Positions 25,854 through 34,358 of a stretch of 39,059 nucleotides of DNA are shown piece by piece. The translations under genes were made by a program, and so were the position numbers. Position 1 is the stretch's first letter; each line of letters starts with the position of its first letter. The stretch is from Lysobacterales bacterium (GTDB taxonomy: Bacteria; Pseudomonadota; Gammaproteobacteria; Xanthomonadales; SZUA-36), in assembly GCA_009692275.1 (NCBI GenBank), contig SHZL01000001.1, forward strand, positions 1 to 39,059. The letters are read 5' to 3'. Below the pieces are notes generated by a model that had not been told where the DNA came from, did no database searches, and saw only the letters and a program-made list of their open reading frames with translations.

Positions 25854-27689
25854 TCAACCTGCTGCTTCACCCTTTTTCTGCTCAATATACTGCCGCACCA
25901 GCACCTCCAGGGTATTGAGCGGCATGGAGCCATTGGTCAGCACCACGTTGTGGAACTCACGGATGTCGAACCGGTCACCCAGCTCGGACCTGACCAATTC
26001 CCGCAACTCCAGGATCTTCATCATGCCTACTTTGTAGGCCGTGGCTTGTCCCGGCAGTACGAAATATCGTTCGATCTCGGCCACCACGTCACTTTCCGCC
26101 ATGCCGGTGTTGGCCAGCATGTAGGCTATGGCTTGCTCGCGCGTCCAGCGCATGGCGTGAATGCCGGTATCAACCACCAGGCGCACTGAGCGAAACAGTT
26201 CCGCCTGCAACCGGCCAATGTTGTCGTTCGGGTCTTTGAGGAAACCCAGCTCCCACGCCAGGCGCTCCGCGTACAAGGCCCAGCCTTCACTGTAGGCCGG
26301 AAAAGGCGCCAGCCGGCGGAAGAACGGCAAGTCGTCCTGCTGTTGCTGGATGGCCAGCTGCAAATGATGCCCGGCTACGGCCTCGTGGTAGGCCAGTGTG
26401 CGCATGCCGTAGCGGGGCGTGGCCTTGGTGTCGTACAGGTTGGCATAGAACTGCCCCGGCCTCGACCCGTCCATGGCCGGTGGGTTGTAGTAACCGCCGG
26501 GAGCGGTCTTTCCCTTGAATTGCGCTACCCGGCGCACTTCCACCCCGGTGTTGGGTTTTACGTCAAAATACGGCTCCAGCCCAGCCGACACTTCATCGAT
26601 GATTGCCTGGTACTGCGCCAGTATTTCTTCGCGGCCTTCACCCGTGTCAGAAAAATAAAACCGCGGGTCTTCTGACATGGCTGTGATGGCGGCAGTAAAG
26701 CCGGCGGAAACATGCCAACCCTCCTGTGCCAGGATGTCGAGAATCTCCGCCTGGATGCGGGCAACCTCGCTCAGGCCGACATCGTGGAGGTGCGGCGGCG
26801 TGTAGTCGGTGGTGTTGAACAGCTTGAGTGACAGACGGTAGTACTCTTCACCATCCGGCAGGCTCCAGGCTCCATAATTTCCGTCCACCAACCGGTCCAG
26901 CGCCTCAAAGAAGCCGAGCAGCCGCCCGTAGGCCGGGTACACCGTGTTTTCAATGGCTGCCCGGGCCGCAAGGGCAATGCGCTCCTGTTCGTCTTCGGGC
27001 AGCTTGGCTTTTTGCATCTTGTCCAGTAAGGCCGTCATCAGGATGTTGTCTGCTGCGGGCGTGGCCACAAACCCGTTCATTTCATCCACTACCTTGGTGA
27101 TGACAAACTGTGGCGGGTTGATGTGCAAATCTTTCCGGCGTTGCAAACCTTAAATCACCTGGTCGAACTGGACTCCCACGGCATTGAGGCGGCTGACATA
27201 ATCCTCCGCATCGCCAACGCTGTCGAGCTGGTGGTCGGATTCCATGAACGATGGAAATTCGCTTTGAATACCCGACATCTGGTTGAGCGGAAAGGTATGG
27301 AAACGAAATCGTTCACCGGCGACCAGATTGCCCAACAGGAAGTCAGCAATCTGCCTGGACATCAGGTCACGGGGGCTTAAGTCCTCATTACGGTAGGACT
27401 GCGAGACGTTTTCTGCCGCCTTCATCTTGACAAAAAAGGCATCGCCCGCTGCAAGGCTTTGATCATCCAGCCGGGCATTGTGCCCGGTGATGCCAAAAGG
27501 CTCGAGTACATGCAGGGAGCTGAGCATCTCCGGGCTGTCCAGCAGCAACTGCACCATGGTTCGGCCAAAAAACAGATTGATGTTGACCGGTTTGAAATAC
27601 CAGGTGTGTGCGAGGAATAGACCGGCCGCCAGCCCCACCAGCGCGCGCATAATACCGCCAAACTTAAGAATTTTTTTCAATAGCTTCAT
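25854..27689 (-). pseudogene. DUF885 hydrolase interrupted by an in-frame TAA
   Basis: The frame runs from ATG 27689 with a membrane/signal segment and the N-terminal DUF885 sequence (FHTFPLNQMSGIQSEFPSF, then NAVGVQFDQVI). It meets TAA at 27150-27152, then continues in the same frame as GLQRRKDLHINPPQFVI to the normal end at 25854. Together this is 612 codons, the usual length of the family. The downstream part keeps the metallopeptidase-like motif YHEAVAGHH and the EGWALYAE segment. Family position suggests that GAA (Glu) became TAA. Known relatives are exported metal-dependent peptidase-like proteins. It is either a recent nonsense mutation or a base-call error. The rest of the gene shows no further decay. 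Confidence 0.8.
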
Positions 27690-27695
27690 GACACG

Positions 27696-27986
27696 TTAAT
27701 CCATCGGGGATGGTACCTTATCCCCGGGTTTTGCTGCTGCGGTGTTTCGATCAGTTGCCACACACGGATCGGCTTGCCGTTCAGACGAATTGCTCTTGCT
27801 GCCTTTAACCGTTGTTGCCTGGGGAGCTGCCGTGCGATCGGACGAATTGCTCTTGCTTGATTTAACGGTTGCCCCTCTTTGCGCGTCACTGTTGTTGCAG
27901 GGCTCACTGGTGCTGGTCGCGGCGTCAGCCTGTGCCAGCGCGCTGCGCCACGGCGCTGCCATTACCAGCACCATGAAAAGGCACAA
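27696..27986 (-). CDS. Small exported protein with a 19-residue repeat
   Basis: No family recognised. At most 96 residues, with a hydrophobic start ending near ALAQA (ATG at 27974 and 27962 are likelier starts than TTG 27986). The mature part is hydrophilic and has two copies of a 19-residue unit beginning TVK(S/G)SKSNSS, matched at DNA level by two related stretches near 27784-27815 and 27841-27872, 57 bp apart. It ends 6 bp before the DUF885 gene on the same strand. It could be a genuine small secreted protein or a chance frame across a repeat. Confidence 0.4.
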   Translation of the reverse strand: MCLFMVLVMAAPWRSALAQADAATSTSEPCNNSDAQRGATVKSSKSNSSDRTAAPQATTVKGSKSNSSERQADPCVATDRNTAAAKPGDKVPSPMD

Positions 27987-28005
27987 GCGCCAATGAAGAT
28001 CATCG

Positions 28006-28050
28006 TGTGGAAAATTATACTGTGGGAAATTGTACTAGTTGAAAATGTAT
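28006..28050. repeat. Three 15-bp tandem units
   Basis: TGTGGAAAATTATAC, TGTGGGAAATTGTAC and TAGTTGAAAATGTAT follow one another without spacing. The first contains TATAAT on the minus strand (28013-28018), upstream of the small exported protein and DUF885 genes. The array lies in the 240-bp divergent gap between those genes and the DUF3574 lipoprotein gene, and nothing else was recognised there. Confidence 0.5.
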
Positions 28051-28232
28051 GACGTGAGCGGGTACGCATAAGACCACCTCCCGGAGATACCCCGTCTTAG
28101 ACCGGCCCAATTGCCGTTTTAACATTCCCAGCATAGTCCGTTCCTGGCAACTCCACAGCAGTACTACTTGTCAGTTAACTTTTGAGTTCCGGGTAAATGG
28201 GTTTACGCTACCCTTACTCACAACCGGCTCAG

Positions 28233-28649
28233 ATGATCATGCACAAAACAATCCTGCTACTGGCGTTGCTTGCACTGGGCGGTTGCGCCTCCACCGGCGG
28301 TGACCGCTCGAATGCCCCCTCATGCAATGGCACTGCGATGATTGAGACCCAGCTGTTTTTTGGCATGAGCCGGCCAGGGGGTGGCACGGTCAGCGACAGC
28401 GACTGGAATGAATTTCTGCAGTCTGAGATTGTGCCGCGCTTTGCCGAAGGGTTCAGCGTGATTGATAGCAGCGGTTTCTGGCTGGATGGTCAGAGCAAGC
28501 AGACTATCACGGAAGATAGCAAAATCATTTCCCGCCTGCTGCGACCGGGCGACGCTGAAGCCATAACGCAGATTATCGATGCCTACAGGAAAAAATTTGA
28601 GCAGGAATCCGTCTTGCGCGTTGACACGCCGGTTTGTGCAAAATTCTAG
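28233..28649 (+). CDS. DUF3574-like lipoprotein
   Basis: 138 residues with a lipoprotein signal (LLLALLALGGC); the lipid-carrying Cys is followed by AST. The mature part matches the DUF3574 pattern: ETQLFFGMSRPGGGTVSD, WNEFLQSEIVPRFAEGF, and QESVLRVDTPVCAKF at the end. The function of the family is unknown. ATG 28233 and ATG 28239 are both possible starts. It stands alone between a divergent and a convergent neighbour. Confidence 0.78.
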   Translation: MIMHKTILLLALLALGGCASTGGDRSNAPSCNGTAMIETQLFFGMSRPGGGTVSDSDWNEFLQSEIVPRFAEGFSVIDSSGFWLDGQSKQTITEDSKIISRLLRPGDAEAITQIIDAYRKKFEQESVLRVDTPVCAKF

Positions 28650-28686
28650 TCACCGACCCGCCTACAGGTTAATGCTTCCAATATTC

Positions 28687-30926
28687 CTATTCCCCGCATT
28701 GGGTCCCCTGGTTAAGCTCAATGATGGCCAGGTCAGACGCGTCAGTTAACCCATCCAGGTTGATGTCGTACCAGCTGCTTTCCCCCGACGACAGCACCGC
28801 GAAGTCGCTCCAGTCTGCTTCGTCCAGCCCGTTGACCACACCGTCGATGTTGCCATCGCCGATGCAAGGGGGCTGTGAGGTTAGGATCTGCACCAGTCGC
28901 CCGGTCAATTCGAGGTAGTTGGCTTGCTGTCCCGGTGTGAGCGCGGGTAGTTGGAGCAGATCGAGATTCTCGCGATCGATTCGCGGCAGTGGCACGGCTT
29001 CGCCGATGGCATAGAACTCGTCCGAAACTTCCACATCGCAACCCGGCGGGCTGTCCGGATCTGGCTGGGCGTCGCCGCGGTAGGAGTTCCTCACCACCTT
29101 GTAGCCAACGTTGCGGACGGCAACAGAGCTGAGGGGTTGCAGGTCGAATAGTGGCTCGGCGTTGGCATACAGGAACTGGTTCACCTGGCAGCAATACTCA
29201 AGGCCCTCCGGCAACGGGATCCCGGCGGTGACCGGATCGTCGGCTCCCTCGCCCCACCACGTCCCGTTATTGTCCTCGCACACCGTCTTGGTGACCGGAA
29301 TCTGCGTGCAACTGTTGCTGATGGTGCAGGGCCCATTGTGGGCGCCATCGGCCTGGGTGTTTGGGCCGACCTGGGTGAAATTCCAGCTGCGTATGCTGGT
29401 TTGTTTGGGGTTGGTCAGATACGGCAGCATGGTCACCGAATCGAGCGTGCGTGGCACGCTCGCTGGCACATTGATGTGGGCGATCTGGCCGAACAATTGG
29501 TACAGGTCGGCAACGTTCACCATGTGCGTAACCGAACGGTTGGGTTTCTTGACCAGCGGCCCGGCGACGACAAGGGGCACCCACACGCCGGTCTGGTAGG
29601 CCGTGCCCTTCGCACGGTTCGGGTCGAAGGGCAGCTTCACAGCGCCGCCCAGCGTGCCATTGTCACCGAGGATGACGATCATCGTGTCGTTGTTGTTCGG
29701 GTTGTACTTCAGCTTGCCATCGTGGCCACGGCGCGCAATACCGGTGGAAACCAGCAGACGGGCAAATTCGGTATCCAGCGCCTCGATCATCAGGTTAGTC
29801 AGAACGCGCTGCTCCACGGACATCGAACTCTCACAGCTGAGGCCGCTGGTTGCCGCCGCGTCGGACGTCAGCAGCCTCTGGGGCGGTTGCATCACCGGCG
29901 TGTGCGCCGAAGAGAAGCTGACGCTCGCCATCCACGGCTGATGCTTGCGCTGGCGCTTGATCCAGTCAATGGCTGCGTCGACCTGCACGGTGCCGCGGTA
30001 GGTGCGCGCTCGAATGTCGGTCGGCGACACCTCCAGGACAGCGCCATGTTCGTCGTTAATGACCAGCGGCGATACGTAATGTGCGCTCAGGTTTTGGAAC
30101 CCGGTTTGAATGTTTGCGGGCATCTGGAACTTACAATGCTGGTCCGGGTCGAGGATGCCGCCACCGTCGCGGCAAGCGCGGCCCGGCGGAACGCCACCCG
30201 ATGTGCTCATCTCCGTGCACAGGCCATGGGAGGCGTAACAAGCACCGAAGTCAGCTCCACCAGCTGCTGCGCCGGGCACGAAGCCGCAGGAATAAGACTC
30301 CTCATTCACGGCAACACCACCGGCCGACCTGTCGATCGAAGCCGGGTCGCCGGTCTCGTCAAGCCAGCCGAAGAAGTAGTCCCAGCCGAGCGAACGCGGC
30401 ATGGCGTTATGGAAAGGGTTGTTGCCTTGCAATCCCAGGTGAAACTTGCCGAACAACGCGCTCTGGTAGCCGCGCTGCTTGAGTAACGAAGGCAGGCTCA
30501 CCTCGAAGGGCGAGACACCTGGGCGTTCGCCAAGTCATCAGGGCCCAGCGCGCCATAGACGTTGGTGCGAAGGGGGAAACGGCCAGTGAAAAACACCGCT
30601 CGGCTAGTGGAGCACGCAGGCATCGACCAGGTGTTACTGAAGCGGATGCCCGCATTGGCGATCGTGTCGATGTTCGGCGTGCTCGGCGGCGTTTCGCCGC
30701 CGTAGCCGAATGTCTTCATCTGGTCAATGCCGACATCGGCCATGATGATGAACAGGATGTTCGGCGATTTCGGCGCCGCCTGCACCGCGATCGGTTGCAA
30801 GCCTAACGCGAACAGGGCTAGAACCACGGCGAGCGACTGCCACGCGCCGACGCGACCAACGTTTCGTGGGAATGGGTGGTGCACAGCGCGCTTTGCCGTC
30901 GCCGGCTTCGGCTTCGAAGCACGCAT
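28687..30926 (-). pseudogene. Frameshifted exported sulfatase with dockerin-like tail
   Basis: ATG 30926 begins a signal-anchored protein (ending near VQAAPKSPN). The sulfatase N-terminus (NILFIIMADVGIDQ, STPNIDTIANAGI, CSTSRAVFFTGR) runs to VSRPSR and stops. Reading resumes in another frame at about 30512 as FEVSLPSLLKQRGYQSALFG and continues to 28687. A two-base duplication (TCTC on the coding strand, plus-strand GAGA 30512-30515) explains the shift; removing it gives 746 codons. The formylglycine motif is CSTSR instead of the usual C-x-P-S-R, and the usual ADD metal pair reads MAD. The C-terminus has two EF-hand/dockerin-like loops (GDGNIDGVVNGLDEADW and DINLDGLTDASDLA). The original product was an arylsulfatase-type enzyme; it is probably inactive unless the shift is a sequencing error. 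Confidence 0.8.
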
Positions 30927-30967
30927 AGTTCCGATCACATTCAACGTTCGCAACTCCTGCCTCCCAC

Positions 30968-32176
30968 TCAAACTCTTGCGATCGGTCGCTTTCCTGATCC
31001 ATTCGTCTCGTGCTTTTGCGCCACCGCTTCCTGCAGCAGCCATTGCCCCCCGGGTGGCAAGGACGCTTCGGACTCCCCGCCCGACTCCTTGGGTTCCGGT
31101 TGTTCCAGCTTCGCCACTGGGTTGGCGTGCTGCATGCAGAGCCGAAGGTCGTTGGGCTTGTCGGCGTTGGCCAGCGCCTGCGCATGGTCGATTCTGCCCT
31201 CCGAGTAGAGTCTCAGCAGATCCTGGTCAAACGTCTGACATCCGCTGCTCGTTCCGTTTTGTATGCCATCTTTAACCTTGTCCACCTGCCCCGACTTGAT
31301 CAGGTCTTTTACGTACGGGGTATCACGCAGGATTTCCACCACTGCCACGCGCTTGCCGTCGATCGACGGTACGAGACGCTGCGCGATGATCGCGCGCAGA
31401 CACATGGAGAGCTGCAGATAGATCTCCTCGTGCCGCTCGCCAGGAAAAAAGTTCATCACTCGGTGAAGCGTCTGGTAGGCATTGCTCGAGTGCAGCGTTC
31501 CCAAGCAGAGATGCCCCGTGTCGGCGAAGGTGATCGCAGCTTCCATCGCCATTCGATCACGGATCTCTCCAATCAGAATGACGTCCGGCGCCTGGCGCAA
31601 TGCGTTCTTGAGCGCATCATTGAAGGAATGTGTGTCTGTTCCGACCTCCCGCTGGGTGACAATGCACTTCCTGTTGGGGTGGATGAACTCGATGGGGTCT
31701 TCAACGGTGATGATGTGTCCGTCACTGTGTTCGTTTCGGTGATTAAGCATAGCAGCCAGCGTTGTGGTTTTACCTGATCCCGTGGCCCCGGTGACGAGAA
31801 TGAGACCCCTTTTCTGCAAGACGATGTCTTTGAAGACACTCGGGAACTGTAGTTGGTCGAGGGTAGGGATCGTTGTCTTGACATGGCGGATGACGATCCC
31901 GATGCTGTCGCGCTGTCGGTGCAGGTTGACCCGAAAGCGGCCAATATCGTCAAACCCGATTGCCAGATTCATCTCCAGGGCCTGCGCAAACGTCGCTTTC
32001 TCCGCATCGGTCATGAGGGAATTGGCCAACGTTTCGGTTTGAGTCGAGCCGAAATGTTGCGTTCCGATTGCGTGATTCACCCCCTCCGCGCGAATCAGGG
32101 GAGGGCTGTTCGTTGTAATGTAGAGGTCAGAAGCCTCACGATCGACCATTTCGCGCAGCAGCGCCTGGATGTTCAT
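30968..32176 (-). CDS. pilU: PilU-like type IV pilus retraction ATPase
   Basis: 402 residues from ATG 32176, with an AGGGGA-like site about 10 bases upstream. All PilT/PilU motifs are present: Walker A GATGSGKTTT (near 130-139), Asp box ITVEDPIEFIH, Walker B DVILIGEIRD and His box TGHLCLGTLHSSN. Details such as CIVTQREVG, LRQAPDVILIGEIR and the longer C-terminal tail (KPNDLRLC) are closer to PilU than to PilT. PilU powers pilus retraction together with PilT at the inner membrane. No pilT or other pilus assembly gene adjoins it; the neighbours are a broken sulfatase and a response regulator. The last ~45 residues are Glu/Pro/Gly-rich and not typical of the family. Confidence 0.8.
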   Translation of the reverse strand: MNIQALLREMVDREASDLYITTNSPPLIRAEGVNHAIGTQHFGSTQTETLANSLMTDAEKATFAQALEMNLAIGFDDIGRFRVNLHRQRDSIGIVIRHVKTTIPTLDQLQFPSVFKDIVLQKRGLILVTGATGSGKTTTLAAMLNHRNEHSDGHIITVEDPIEFIHPNRKCIVTQREVGTDTHSFNDALKNALRQAPDVILIGEIRDRMAMEAAITFADTGHLCLGTLHSSNAYQTLHRVMNFFPGERHEEIYLQLSMCLRAIIAQRLVPSIDGKRVAVVEILRDTPYVKDLIKSGQVDKVKDGIQNGTSSGCQTFDQDLLRLYSEGRIDHAQALANADKPNDLRLCMQHANPVAKLEQPEPKESGGESEASLPPGGQWLLQEAVAQKHETNGSGKRPIARV

Positions 32177-32750
32177 GCTTTCAATTCCCCTTGGTAACGA
32201 TGCAGCGCTGATCGGCACGTGCCTTTCGCTGACAGTAGCCGAATGGTGGGGAAATTGAACCTGTCAAAATTCGCAGTTGTGCAACTGCAAAAAAAGAGAG
32301 GACACCGATCACCCATTTCACACCTGGTGTTTGCCTGCCAGGCACCGGAGGGTGATGTGCGGGTCCTCCGGTGCCTAATCTATAGGAACATCCATGTACC
32401 TACCAGGCCCCGTCGTCAGACGGTGGTCACCTCCATGTGTTTTGCCGGAAAAAATGCATCCCTGTCATTTCGGCTGAAATCAGCCCCAATTCCCTGTGCT
32501 ACCGTGGATAAATCATCGCCTCTGCGCGAAAACAAAACCACTGTCACAAGTAGCAGTTCCGTACCGCAACTTGACGTGAAACCGTGGGACCAGGTATTTG
32601 GATTAAACTTGGATACTACCTCAAGCAGTTAGAGCAAGTTGTTGTTTTACCTGATGTGCGGGAGTATGCTCTATAGACGATTACCTCAGCAAGACAGGCC
32701 AACGACGAATAGAACGGTTGGCTGACTTCGCTAGGATAGGAGGTTACTGA
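32177..32750. other. 574-bp intergenic region with inverted repeat
   Basis: No convincing gene. A 137-codon open frame at 32219-32632 has no family resemblance or ribosome binding site. AGGCACCGGAGG (32340-32351) and CCTCCGGTGCCT (32365-32376) form a perfect 12-bp inverted repeat with a 13-base loop and no T run, so it is more likely an operator or RNA structure than a terminator. TTGTTT at 32642-32647 and TATGCT at 32665-32670 are 17 bp apart and could be the promoter of the downstream regulator gene. AGGAGG near 32739 is its ribosome binding site. Confidence 0.5.
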
Positions 32751-33398
32751 ATGAGGCCGACACGAGTTGTTTTAGCGGATGACCATGCTCTTGTACTGGG
32801 CGCGTTTCGCCACTTGTTGTCCTCCGTTGCCGATTCCCAGATCGAAATTGTTGGAACTGCGGCCAACGGCCGCGAATTGATCAAGGTTGTCCGCGAACAG
32901 AAACCGGACGTTGTCGTCACTGATATTTCCATGCCGCTGCTGAATGGTCTTGATGCGGGAATCAAGCTGCTGAAGCTGATGCCTGGGCTCAAGATCATTT
33001 TCCTTACCGTCAATGATGATCCAGACCTGGTGGCTGACGTCATCCGCGCAGGGGCAAAGGGCTACCTGCTCAAAAACTCGGTTACCTCAGAACTTCTCCA
33101 GGCGATACGTGCCGTCGCTTCCGGTTCCACCTACATCACTCCCCTGGTGACGGGCAACATGCTAAGTTCCATTATTCAGGGTGACAAAAGAGAGCGGTTC
33201 AGCAAACTGACAGTGCGGCAGCGTGAAATCCTGCAACTGCTGGCCGAAGGCAGAACGATGAAAGAAACCGCGCGGGTGCTCAGCGTCACGCCGCGGACAG
33301 TGGCATTTCACAAGTATCGCATCATGGAAACCCTGGGCGTGGAAAACAACGCCCAACTGATCCGCTTCGCCGTGCGCAGCGGATTGCTCCCAGCCTGA
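32751..33398 (+). CDS. NarL/FixJ-family response regulator
   Basis: 215 residues. The receiver domain has the acidic pair Asp10/Asp11 (VVLADDH), phospho-acceptor Asp58 (VVVTDISMP), the conserved Thr86 and Lys108 (GYLLKNS). The LuxR-type helix-turn-helix covers about residues 150-210 (LTVRQREILQLLAEGRTM, then VAFHKYRIMETLGV). It is the only complete signalling gene in this part of the window, with all phosphorylation residues intact. A near-perfect AGGAGG precedes ATG 32751. The partner kinase may have been one of the broken kinases downstream, which is inference from proximity only. Confidence 0.92.
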   Translation: MRPTRVVLADDHALVLGAFRHLLSSVADSQIEIVGTAANGRELIKVVREQKPDVVVTDISMPLLNGLDAGIKLLKLMPGLKIIFLTVNDDPDLVADVIRAGAKGYLLKNSVTSELLQAIRAVASGSTYITPLVTGNMLSSIIQGDKRERFSKLTVRQREILQLLAEGRTMKETARVLSVTPRTVAFHKYRIMETLGVENNAQLIRFAVRSGLLPA

Positions 33399-33764
33399 TC
33401 CACCCGTTCATTTAACCACCCCCGACTGTCAACTTTCACAGTGGCCCCCGCCCGTGTAGCGGGGGAACATGTCATTTCGCGAAAAGGAACTTCGCTAACA
33501 GAAAGTATTGGGCATGGACGCAGATGCAAGGATGCACGAACACTGGCGCGGGGAAGTACAGTTAGGCCTGGTTAGCGCATAGAACCGGGAAGTTCATCCG
33601 GTGCTGCCAGGGGAACGACAGGGAAGTCTTTCCCGGCACCGGATGTGACGCAGGAAGCACGCAAGGAAAACATCCGCCGTTTCTGAATGGAAACGGCCAT
33701 TCTGCCTGACGTCCCGGCAGGCAAGGTTCACTAGACCGGGGTACATATCAGGGAAGATGAGGAA
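33399..33764. other. 366-bp intergenic region with two small hairpins
   Basis: No gene supported. CCCCCGC/GCGGGGG (33445-33465, 7-base loop) follows the regulator gene by 46 bp but lacks a T run. A second inverted pair, CATCCGGTGC (33595-33604) and GCACCGGATG (33636-33645), encloses a GGGAA...TTCCC hairpin. These could be mRNA 3'-end structures or repeat remnants. Confidence 0.4.
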
Positions 33765-34235
33765 ATGGAAACTGTAAAGGGAAAAGGACAATTCACGAAC
33801 ATGCCGCCGCCTGCGTTACACCACCGTGGGCTAATGCGCCTGATCACATTATCGGCTCTACCGCTGCTGTTCACAGCCTGCGTTCACTGGCCCGACATCG
33901 CCACTGACTGCGAATCCTATGGAGTAACTGAAAACAACACACCAATGGGACACCTGGTCCACCTGGAGCCGCTCTACCACGACGAGCTCAATACCCGTTG
34001 CGCGGGTGTGCAGCATTCCAATGCGGCCCATGATACAGAAATCAGGGGATGCGCGATCCCCCAGGGTCACGGGCTGGTCGATGCCTATTACTCGGTAGGT
34101 GATCGTTGCGCAATGAATCACGAGCTGTGCCACGCCAAGCATGGCCCGGGACACACCGAGCGGTATGTCAAGGAATTGCAGGATGGTGTGCCAATGCCGT
34201 ACTGCCCAAGCAATCAGTTGAGCTGGAAGGGATAA
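33765..34235 (+). CDS. Putative lipoprotein with HExxH motif
   Basis: 156 residues from ATG 33765 (AGGGAAG eight bases upstream). A shorter start at 33834 would put the signal peptide at the very N-terminus: LITLSALPLLFTAC, with the Cys as likely lipid anchor. No family was recognised. The mature part has several cysteines and histidines and a zinc-peptidase-like HELCH in MNHELCHAKHGPGHTERY near the C-terminus, where the downstream HGPGH could supply a third ligand. A zinc-binding peptidase-like lipoprotein is plausible but unproven. It stands between the intact response regulator and the broken kinases. The 123 bp after it hold only a weak GGTGCCG/CGGCACC hairpin. Confidence 0.6.
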   Translation: METVKGKGQFTNMPPPALHHRGLMRLITLSALPLLFTACVHWPDIATDCESYGVTENNTPMGHLVHLEPLYHDELNTRCAGVQHSNAAHDTEIRGCAIPQGHGLVDAYYSVGDRCAMNHELCHAKHGPGHTERYVKELQDGVPMPYCPSNQLSWKG

Positions 34236-34358
34236 GCGGCAATTGGTTCCGGCTTGGTGCCGTGGAAAACGCGCGGCACCACCGGGTGGCAATCATGAAC
34301 ACATTTTTTCTGGCGCAGTCTGAGCTTCGGTGCCGCCAAGGAAAGCAGGGGAAGAGTC

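Noticed and set aside
32219..32632. 137-codon open frame as a gene
   Set aside because: No ribosome binding site, no family resemblance and low-complexity composition; it spans the inverted repeat at 32340-32376.
33445..33465. CCCCCGC/GCGGGGG as a rho-independent terminator of the response regulator
   Set aside because: The stem is short, the loop is long, and no T run follows.
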